Source: Zygnema circumcarinatum
Lineage: Eukaryota; Streptophyta; Zygnematophyceae; Zygnematales; Zygnemataceae
NCBI GenBank assembly: GCA_037447605.1
Contig: CM074813.1
Coordinates: forward strand, 1,640,800 to 1,704,799
Reading direction: 5' to 3'
DNA length: 64,000 bases
The notes below the pieces were generated by a model. It searched no databases. It saw only the letters and a program-made list of their open reading frames with translations, and had not been told where the DNA came from. The translations under genes and the position numbers were made by a program. Numbering within the stretch: position 1 is the stretch's first letter; every line of letters begins with the position of its first letter. Below, piece after piece: positions 55,001 through 64,000 of this stretch.

Positions 55001-58000
55001 TTTGTAGCGGGGTCATGACACATATCTCTCTGTTTCCGTACTGCAGAGCCGAAAAAGGCAGAGTTCATCTGTGGACGATGGCTGGGCCTCTGTGGCGCCT
55101 CTCCGTAATACTCGACATAAAACCTTGTCAGGATGGCAAGGTGGAGCAGGTACATCGCACCTCAATCAGGGAGGGACCAGTTCTGAAGCGACGACAGCTG
55201 AACGTAAAGCAGATGCTAGCACTTCAACACATAGAGCCACAACAATGCCGTCAAATGCCGCTCAAAAAGCGCAGCAGATTTTGGACCGCCTACGGGTAGA
55301 TGGGTCTGGAAGGCCGGCAGCCGATACTAGAAAGGCTAGTGAAGCTCTTACTGTAGAGCAGCTTGGCCCAAGGGCTGTAAATAACCCCTTCCCTCCTCCC
55401 CCCATGGAGACTTTGGAGACTGGAGCAGCGAAGGCATATTTCGTCACCTTACCCCCAAATACTCCGGAACAGTATCAAGCGGCAGCGAGGGCTATAGCGG
55501 AGGCAAGGGTGTCAGGAGGACCTACAAATGTAACTCCCATTTCTGCGATGACTTCGTCTGCCACAACTGCTACTGCTACTGTTCCTACCACTACTGCTGG
55601 CAACGCTACGGCGACAACTGCTGTCACTATGGACAAGGGGAAAGAGCCGGCGCAGCATGGGGGAACTCTGCGAGGCGATAGACCTCGTGAGGAGAAGGTT
55701 GGCAAGGATATGGTGGAGCAGGGAGTATTATTCCGAGCAGAGAATGGAGGGGATAGAGGAGGATATGGTGGGAGTGGTTCTGCCTCGAAGGCTAGCTTCC
55801 GCATGACGCTCAATGTAAGTCATGATGACGATGGTGATTATTTTCCTGCATACAGTATATAGGGCTTTGTGCCGTACTTCCATATATTTTTTGCAGGTAG
55901 GTGTGGTGGCAACTATTTCCAGAAAGTGATTTGGAAAGCGGAGAGGCGACTGTCACATTTGCTTTTGGACTTGTTTCTGACAGATAGCACCCTTTCATGT
56001 GCAGGCTGAAGATGAGCAAGTTGGTCCTGAAAGACCCAATGATAAGTTTTCCGCTCCAACTTCACCCTTCCAAACTGCGCATACTCAGAGCAGGCCCACA
56101 TCTTCTCTACCTCCTGTCAGTGCTATTCCTCCCATAAAACCGTCGGGCTTCTCCTTCCAAGAAGCAGCTGCTGAAAATGTTCCGCAGACTCCTAAACTAA
56201 GCCGTAAGAATTCAGAAACTCCCCCGACGGCTAGTAAGGAGGAAGGCGAAGCAGGAAAGATTCCTCCAATCTATCAATTTGGAGCTGTAGCAGGGAACGT
56301 GGCAGAAGCAGGGAAAAGGATTAATTTTGGAGCAAATGCTGCTGCTCGCGAGGGGGTGGGAGGCGAGAGAGAGGAACCAAAGTTCACTTTCCATGGCGCC
56401 AAGCAAGCAGAGGTTTCTAGGTAAGTCAACATTCAAATGAATTTGATTCTTTTAAGGTTGTCAGGAATGTGACCACAGTCGCTAGGTAAGGGAGAGCTGC
56501 TTTTCATTACATTGAGTAAAGGGCTGTAAGCAACTCGGCTATGTTTTAGTGTTTGCAGAAGTTTGGAGAAAAGCCTTTTTCTGTTTTTTAGATTCTGTAA
56601 GGGTGAATATACCTGGCTAGCTGATTGCTTTCGTTGGGTAGATATTGAGCCGTAGGAGTTTGTTTGCCTTAATTAGTACTTGCTTACTTTGGAATATTTG
56701 TAAGTTTAACTCATACGGTGACGCTCATGGATAAACTCTAAGTTTTGCAGAAATGTGAAGGTTAGTGTACTTGTTGGCATTGTATTAGTTTGGCCTTAGA
56801 AGGTGTACCGCGTCAAGCTTGTCAGTGGAATTGATGGGTGCGAACTTTCTCCTGTTTTTTCTCCTTATGCAGTGGCAGCGGTGCAGTCAGTTCTGGAAAG
56901 ACTGCCCCTGCAACCCCTTCGCTTTTCCTGAATGCGCCAATCGGGTCTCTTCCAGCAGCCGAGAAAGATAGTTCAATTCCTAAAATAGGAACGGAACCAT
57001 ATTTTGGCAACTCTGTGTTCAAATCCGGTGCCGCTGAAGGTGAGGTTATGTTTTATTGGAAAGGACTATTTTCCTGCCCTCATGCAGACCTCGCTTTCAT
57101 GTCTCTCTAACTTCTAAAAGACAAGAGGACAACTTCATTCCTTGAAAGTTTCAAACCAGCTAAAGGACAAGCCTAGTTATCGAAGCTCTCATGCTAAGTC
57201 AACCGGATGTTGTTTCACTTCTCACTTCCGCCTTTTATGTTCCCCCTCCCCAGCCTACTTCCCCTATCCACCTCTTCATTGTAACCCTTCTTATTTTACC
57301 AGCTACCTCCACCTTCGTTCTTGTCGCTTCCCTCCTCTTTTCTTCCACTCTATTTTACGCCTGTGTTTCTACAACAGTGGAGATTCAATTTATGAACCGC
57401 TAACCTGTTTTCTGTCGGGTGCAGAGGGACCTACTGCAGCTAAGCCGGCAAAAGAAGCCATGCCTGCCCCACAGTTTAGAAAACCAGGTATTTTTACTAC
57501 AAATGAAGCAGAGTCTACTGTTCCAACAGCAACTCCATCGCAAGGAATTTTCTCCACTACCCAAAATGGTCCTTCTCCGTCTGGGTCAAATCCGCCACCT
57601 GGCAGGGCTACTCAGTTGTTCAACCAATCTCCTACTCCAGATGCTGCTGGAAAAAATGACCTCACTGATACCCAAATCCCCAAATCCCCTCCCTCATTCA
57701 TGCTTGGAAGTGTGTCGGATAACGAGAAGGTTACAGGAGGAGAGAAAGCAGAGGGTTTGTTTGTCTTCGGAGGTAACAATACCACACCTGCGAGCTCCCC
57801 AAGTCCTCCCTTGTTTTCAATGAATGGGAATCTGTCAGGTGGTGCAAAATTGACTTCGTTATTTGGGGCGTCGCCTTTTTCGACCTCTTCGTCGGTAGAG
57901 CCCAAAAGTAGTATTTTTGGGGGAGAAGGTGCCCAGAAGAAGCGTGCACTCGATGGTAATGAAGTGAAGGACACTCCCTTCTCGGCAGGAGGATCGATAT

Positions 58001-59115
58001 TTGGGGGCGTATCGGGTACTCCGAATAGCGATGTTGCGAGTACTGCGGCAGCTTCTACCACCTCCGTTACTACTCTCCCACCACCCACAGGTGGATCAAT
58101 GTTCAGCCAAGCTTTTCCAAGTGGAACCTTGCCAAGTGGACCTAGTTCAATCACTTTACCCAGTGTGAACACTCCCCCCATTGCCAGCTCTCCTGCTTCC
58201 GGAAGTTCGTCTGCGTTTGGAAGCACAGCGCCCGTGTTTGGCTCTTCGGGCATCTTTGGACAGGTGTCATCTGCTCCGGCATTTGGGGCATCGTCAGCCA
58301 ATCCCTTGTCGCCATTTGGCGGCAGCTCAACTCCAGCTCCGATCTTTGGGGCTTCTACCATTAGCAGCTCTTCGGGCTCTATTTTTGGGAATATACAAGC
58401 AGCTGCCTCGTCACCTAGCGTACTGCCATTTGGAACGAGTACACTGCCATCTGGTACATCTTCAACTGCTCTGCCCTTCAGTTTTGCTGGTGCTGCCGCA
58501 TCGGCTGCCAGTCGTAGTTCGCAGTTTCAGTTTGGTTCAAGTGCACCTGCGGCTTCATCTCCCACTGTGACAGCAAATCCCTTTGGAGCACTCCCTTCAG
58601 CGGGACCCGGCTTCATGTTTGGAAGTCAAACGCAAAGTCAACTGCAGCCTCAACCAACGATGACCTTTGGGGCAGTTGCCAGCACTGGGTTCGTCGGTGC
58701 AGGAGGAGGAGGAGGTGGTGCTAGTAACCCTGTAGAGGACAGCATGGCAGTCGAGCCATTCTCTCCTCCTAAAGGAATGTCACAGAATATTGTGTTTGGA
58801 AGCCAATCTCCGGTTCCTTCTCCAGGGTTTAATTTTGGGGCTCAGCCAGTAGCTCCTGCTGCCTCTCCTCCCTCTCCTTTTGCCTTCGGAGCAGCATCCG
58901 CAGCTCCGTCCGCACCCATAACTTTTGGGGCCATGCAGCAGGCAGGTCAGCAACCATTCACGGTCCCGAGTGCACCTATTGGGTTTGGGGGGGCGGCTCC
59001 GGGGCCTGTCCAGTTCAATATGGGGGGAGGTGGAGATAAGCCGGAGTTCAGTATGGGGGGAGGTGGAGATAAGCCGGGTCGAAGGATCGTAAAGGCGAAA
59101 AGGAATCGAAGGTAG
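52099..59115 (+). CDS. NUP136: FG nucleoporin NUP1/NUP136-like
   Basis: Nine exons join in phase: 52099-52477, 52785-52908, 53332-53569, 53824-54321, 54641-54706, 55047-55814, 56005-56420, 56873-57039, 57425-59115 (TAG), giving about 1448 residues. The Gly/Arg-rich N-terminus has TPYSR and GSGWLGGW like plant NUP1. The middle carries AAQKAQQILDRLRV and KASFRMTLN, matching plant blocks. The last exon (residues about 886-1448) is an FG domain with about twenty FG sites (SIFG, FMFG, AFGA, TFGA). It ends with MGGGGDKPGRRIVKAKRNRR, nearly the plant C-terminus. It belongs to the nuclear basket, the plant counterpart of vertebrate Nup153, and works in mRNA export and nuclear shape. The Gly/Glu-rich exon at 53824 is poorly conserved. 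Confidence 0.9.
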
Positions 59116-61371
59116 ATGATGTAGCTTGTTCTCTCCTTCTCTCTCTCACCCGACCCTCTCTCCGTCCTATTCCACTCTCTCTCTCTCCCTCGTCTTCTCC
59201 CGCTTCTTTCACTTTCCCTCCAGCTTCTCCCCTCTCCCCTCTCCCACTCCTCTCTCCTTTCGCCCTCCCCTCCCCCTTTCCTGCTCTCTCTCCATGCCCT
59301 TTTCCCTCTCCGTTTCTCCTCTCCCCTCTTCCTCGCCCCCCCCTCTCTCCTCTCCCTTTCCCTTTTCCAGCCCCCTTCCTCGTTCCCTCCCCCTCTACAT
59401 TCCTTCCCACTTCTGCCTCCTCCTTGTCATCCCCTCCATCCCATTGTATGAGGCAGCAATCATGTGGGGTTAGGGCAGTACGACTTTGTTGAAAATGTGG
59501 GTCAGTTCTACGGAGTGCCGACCATTATTGAACGACGCTTTTTGAGGTGGGGGGTACCGGGGCGGGGATTTTTCGGAAGCTTAACAGTACAGAAGGATAG
59601 GAGAGTGACAGTAGTGGCTCTGGGTAGAACACTGTGCAGGAGGAGCCGGGTGACCATACGGATTGTGGCTGGCACGACACATTTTGTGGTTCATATATTT
59701 TTCTTTTTTGGGTTTCTAATCAAGATATGTTCTCGTTTTTTGAAATGTTGCGTTTCTTCGTTTGAAGTGGCGGTTGGAATCGTTGAAATTTCTAGGGATT
59801 AGAGGTCCTATGATGCGCATGTTTTGGCACGTTCGTCTGACAGGGTGAAATGTGTTTAACACTTTTGGTATTCAGAGTATGCGGGACGGACAGAAATCTC
59901 AAACAAATCAAACAACGCTAAAAAATCACAAGAAGTTGAACGACTCCTTTTGCTTTGTTAGTTTATGTAAATTTCATTGCATGTGCCATGCGTGTTTCTC
60001 GCTCTTGTTTCTTTCCTTCCCCTTCATACAAATCTGCGGTCGCCTTGTGGGGACCCCACGTGTGGGTAGATGTATGCAGTCAGAGCTGAAGTTGCCAAAG
60101 GGGAGTCAAGAACAAGCCAAGGAATGCGCCATGTAACATGCGGCATTCCTGTTGGCTCATTTCCATTCCATGTCTCGCAGGACACAGGCGATGGCCCACC
60201 TTCATGACCGTACATCCATAGAACGACTACAACGTTCCTATGAGTAGAAAATGGGCAACAGTCGTCCCTTTAATCTCTTAAATTATGGACCCAAGATGAG
60301 AACGGCGTGGCGAACAACGATTACAGAGACTAGTCTACATTCTGAAGTGAAGTTAAAAGTGAAAGTGAAGTGTCCCTGCCTCGAGTTCCATTGAAGGTAC
60401 TGTACCTTGAAAGGCAAGGCCGATCCCAGGCTGTTGTATGGTTTTTCCCGTCTGTGGCTTGAAGCAGGCGGCTGTATGTGCCAACCCAACAGCGCAGAAA
60501 AGTACAGAGGATAGTCACAGAGAGCGTCAAGTCATAAGTTAACCAAACCTGGCTGACTGACTCTGACCAATTTCCTTCTGTCAACCGACGAGGGACGACA
60601 GAGAGAAGGCACAAATTCAGGTCGTGGGTTCGAACTTCGCGCTCGTCGTACTTCCGGCCGCCATGGCTTGAGTTGCACGCAAGCTTCTCGTTCCACGCAA
60701 CTCTTCGTCTTCGTTTTCCCTCGTTTCGCGTTCTATTCAGCATTTCTCGTCCTCTCTCTCTCTGACCCCTCCACTCTTTTCCGTCTTTGTCCCCTTCTAC
60801 GTTTCTATCCCACCCCCCGTTTCGATCGCATCCTTTCCTTCTATCTCATCTGCCCCCTCCCACATCTCGGCTCCAGTGAACTCCCTCCCCTCCCCTACCT
60901 CACACCTCACAATTAATTTACACAAAACACCATATCTGAATATTAACGTTTGAAAGTCCTCTAAACAACCCATCTAGACAGCCCCACGTTCTGAACTCTC
61001 CTCTCGCATCTCCACAATTCTCTTCTCCACTTCCGCTCTCGTCTACAACCCTCTCTCCCTCTTTTCTCCCTTTACTACCTTTCTCTCGTTTCTCCCTTAC
61101 AGATCCTCCCCTCTTTTTCTCAAAACCATCGTCCTCATTCTCTCATACAGCCTCCCACCCCCCACCCCCTCATTTCCCTTCTTCCTTCCTCTCCTCCTCT
61201 CTTTTCCTCTGACACCCCCCTCCCCCCCCTCCTTCGCTTCCATCCCTCCTCACCTCCTCTCGTTTCCTTTGATTTTTCTACCTGTATCCTTTATATACAT
61301 TATCGTACCCATAAATCCTTTAAATCCTTTCCCCCCCCCCTCTCCCCACATCCTTCTCGTTTAATAGCGAG
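59116..61371. other. Intergenic, pyrimidine-rich, no gene seen
   Basis: CT-rich blocks lie at 59125-59400 and 60960-61340, with mixed sequence between. An open frame at 59464-59802 and others lack splice or family support. A C-rich run just before SEC22 may belong to its 5' UTR. Confidence 0.5.
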
Positions 61372-63340
61372 ATGGTGAAGCTGACGCTGATTGCCCGAGC
61401 CACGGACGGGCTGCCTCTGGCGGAGGGTCTGGAGAGCGGCGGGGAGCAGCGCGGGCTGGAAACGTACAAGGCGCAGGCGAAGAGCCTCTTCAAGAAGCTC
61501 TCGCAGGGCTTGGGGCCGCACCAAGCCTCGCGCATGTCCGTGGAGACGGGGCCCTTCTTCTTCCAGTATCCCGCGCCTCGGCAACGGGTTCTGGGTTTGG
61601 GAGATTTGGGTTTGTGGGTTTTCGCTTTTTGGGTGTTCGGGTCTTTAGGGGTTTGGGATTTGGGGTGGGAAGGTTTGGGGGCGGTGAAAGAGTCCGAGGG
61701 ATAATGTGGAGAGGAGGTAGAGCGAGAAGCACTTGACAGGATATAAGTGGCCAAGAGAGAGAAAGAGTGAAAGAGTGTGTCCTTAACAGATATATGCAGT
61801 TACATTATCGAAGGAGGTGTCTGCTATCTAACACTCTGTGATCGAGCGTATCCAAAAAAGCTTGCCTACCAATATCTGGAGGAGCTTCAGCGCGAATTTG
61901 AAAAAATTAATCGAACTGCCATCGACACAGCAGCCCGGCCATACGCGTTTATAAAATTCGGTACAGTGTATACCTTATTTCATACATGCAGACACAGGCA
62001 TTCTCTTTCTACATGACCTAAGTGGATTAGTGGAAAAGTGGATTAGAAGATCTCTGAGCTCTAATCATAGAATTAGGGTTAAGATTGAAAGCCTTGAATC
62101 CACCTAGTGCATCCTCTTTCTTTGTCCCTTTCTTTAGATCTCCGTTCCTGAAATCCTTTTTCCCTCATGACCAGCTCTTGGTGGAGGGTCTTCTCCTTTC
62201 TTCGCCTTCTCGCTTGCTAATCTATCGTCTCACCCAACCACCATTGCCTCCTGCATCCTTCTCTGCATCTCTGCCTCCCTCTAAGAACCGAAATATAAAT
62301 GGTTTGTTTAGTCATTGCCGTTGAACATTTTCTAATCTGCACACCACATGCCTTTGTAGTTTGCACACTCTCACAGAGTGATTCTAACAACATGAATAGA
62401 TCGTTCAGTCGTTTTGTCCTGAACTATTTCTCTATAATCGCGTACTTTTGAGTGCAGATACCTTCATTCAGAAGACGAGAAAGCTGTACCTAGACACCCA
62501 CACGCAAAGAAATCTGTCAAAGCTGAACGATGATCTTTTGGAAGTTCAACAAATTATGACTCGGAACATTCAGGAAGTGCTTGGCGCTGGGGAGAGGCTC
62601 GACCGTAAGCATTTCTTGAACCCTACTTCCCAAAGTCACAGGGTTTTGGGGCCTTGGAGGCTTAGAAGATTTTAGCTTCCACGTTCTTCAGTTGTAGGGC
62701 TGTGGTGAGGAGGTTTCTGTTTTGGGAGTTCTTCAGGGTGTTTGGGTTCCGAGGCTTCAGGGCTTCGTAGTTTCATTGATGGTTTTTCCTTTCTAGATAT
62801 TTTAGAGGGTTGTAAGGGTTCAGGACTAGCTCTAGGCATTAGTACAGAAGGGCTTTAGGGTCAACAGGGCCTTCAATTTTTGCAGGACCAAAATAAGACA
62901 GGCCTGAAGGGCATATGTTGCCAGTACCGAACCCCATATGTTACTCATCCGTCCCCATCAAAATCTGTTCCTTTTTTTTTTTTTTTTTTTTACATTTCGT
63001 TCGATCGAATCTTGACGTAGTCTTTTATCGATGGTCTTATTTTTGGGCGGTGCAGATTTGACCCAAGCATCGAGTCGCCTTTCCTCAGAATCCAGCGCGT
63101 ATGCAAAACGTGCCAAAGAGCTCAGCCAGCAGGTCTGCAGCCATGGCGCCCTAAAGCCCGCAGTTAGGGTTCAGGGCCTTGAAGGATTGTACATTGTGCA
63201 TTGCATATATTTTTAATTTTTTGTTTCTGAGCTTTTTCCGGTTTTTGGCATGGCAGGCTCTTTTGAGAAAATGGGCTCCTTTGGGCGTCGTCCTTATCAT
63301 CGTTCTATTTTTTTGGTATGTTCGACGCTTCTTCTACTGA
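61372..63340 (+). CDS. SEC22: SEC22 R-SNARE
   Basis: Five exons join in phase: 61372-61565, 61800-61960, 62458-62604, 63056-63132, 63257-63340 (TGA), giving 220 residues, the normal family length. The longin domain begins MVKLTLIARATDGLPLAEGL and continues through RMSVETGPFFFH and YIIEGGVCYLTLCDRAYPKK. The SNARE motif is split over exons 3 and 4 (NLSKLNDDLLEVQQIMTRNI, then ASSRLSSESSAYAKRAKEL). The last exon is the C-terminal membrane anchor (KWAPLGVVLIIVLFFW). SEC22 is the ER-Golgi vesicle SNARE. The exon 1 donor at 61566 was chosen because it recreates the family FHYIIEG junction. Confidence 0.97.
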
Positions 63341-64000
63341 TTGCCATATTTCTTTTACGACCTTTAGAATATGGGGTGCAAATGGGGTACAATTCCTCTC
63401 TCGCAGTTTTTGAGTTTGGAAGCATTAGTGCATTGCCTCGTAAGTGAATTTACTTGCAATAAATGGAAAAGAGTCGGAGGCGAAAACGGAAAGCAGATTG
63501 GCAGTCGCAGATTGGACTACTGCCGAGGCCGAAATTCAGGCCAATGTAATTCTTTTTTTTTTATGGGTGACTGGATCCACTTAGTGGAATTCTCTGTCCT
63601 TTTGAATTGTTCGAGTTAGGGGCTGATTGTTTACCGTGACATCATCACATCTGGTCATGAAGTTCAGCGTTTTGACTAAAGTGGTGCAATCTCAACAGCA
63701 ACGGAGTTGCAATGTTTGCAATAGTCTTGATATGACGAATGTGCTGTGTCAGACGACATGACAACTGTGACAACCAAGTTGACGCCATGCTTCCTGGGAG
63801 GAACAGCACATGGTACCTATATAATGACATAGTTTTTTGCATCCTTTCCCGCCACTACATATCGATTGCGTTGCCCACCGTTCACTCGACCGTGTTCGCA
63901 TGCAACCGCAGCGACGAAAAAGAGCAGCTGCACATCTGACAGCGCAGATTGGCGATACAAACGGTTCTAACAACAACAGAGCCCTAAACCCTACTTGCAG
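63341..64000. other. 3' flank of SEC22, no gene seen
   Basis: No supported gene. The window ends ...GCCCTAAACCCTACTTGCAG, which has a telomere-like unit and an acceptor-like end; an exon may start beyond the window. Confidence 0.4.

Noticed and set aside
57612-58361. 249-codon minus-strand frame inside the FG exon
   Set aside because: It is a shadow of the FG-repeat frame on the plus strand, with no splice or family support.
60560-60650. tRNA or SINE-like B box GGGTTCGAACT
   Set aside because: The arms on either side of TTCGAAC do not pair as a T stem, and no good A box or acceptor stem is found.

Overview
This is nuclear DNA from a green-lineage eukaryote, most likely a streptophyte (charophyte-grade) alga or early-diverging land plant. 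The genes are split by many short to medium GT-AG introns. Several families are plant or streptophyte types: a TMK-like LRR receptor kinase with an RD kinase, a NUP1/NUP136-type FG nucleoporin ending in the plant C-terminal basic motif, a two-headed PECT1-type cytidylyltransferase, and a coiled-coil protein resembling the Arabidopsis At5g41620 family. Stop codon use looks standard: TAA, TAG and TGA all end recognisable genes. I cannot name the species. Gene density is about one gene per 6 kb. Simple GA/CT tracts are very abundant, both between genes and inside introns.

Layout. 1-6.1 kb is repeat-rich: a transposon-end repeat, a broken coiled-coil exon, a 177-bp inverted duplication of the last exon of a small coiled-coil gene (1807-2663, +), an unrecognised helical gene that seems to stop short (2783-4282, +), a possible minus-strand exon near 5 kb and a 5'-truncated LINE. 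6.1-7.9 kb is a GC-rich upstream region. 7.96-14.03 kb holds the receptor kinase (+). 14-16.6 kb is intergenic with a pogo-like MITE. 16.65-18.94 kb holds a HIRIP3/CHZ-type histone chaperone (+). 20.29-22.64 kb holds the coiled-coil protein (-), divergent from CFIm25/NUDT21 (+, 24.57-27.03 kb). 27.84-29.21 kb is a BTB/T1 protein (-), divergent from an RluA-class RNA pseudouridine synthase (+, 31.2-38.98 kb). 38.98-40.9 kb carries a 945-bp terminal-inverted-repeat element. 40.94-42.92 kb is a tail-anchored protein of unknown role (+). 43-45 kb has a 27-bp minisatellite beside a LINE tail. 45.01-49.41 kb is PECT1 (+). 50.26-51.72 kb is a composite palindromic DNA transposon. 52.10-59.12 kb is NUP136-like (+), and 61.37-63.34 kb is SEC22 (+).

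The genes are mostly housekeeping functions: mRNA 3'-end processing, RNA modification, nuclear pore, ER-Golgi SNARE and phosphatidylethanolamine synthesis. They do not form an obvious pathway. I rebuilt exon structures by hand; for the recognised genes the exon phases join without frameshifts, and where a family is known the joined residues match its conserved blocks. The less ordinary material is in the mobile and repetitive elements: a LINE 3'UTR unit that appears to have become a 27-bp tandem array, two TIR elements with clear boundaries, a palindromic composite, and a long purine-only stretch abutting or within a coding exon.
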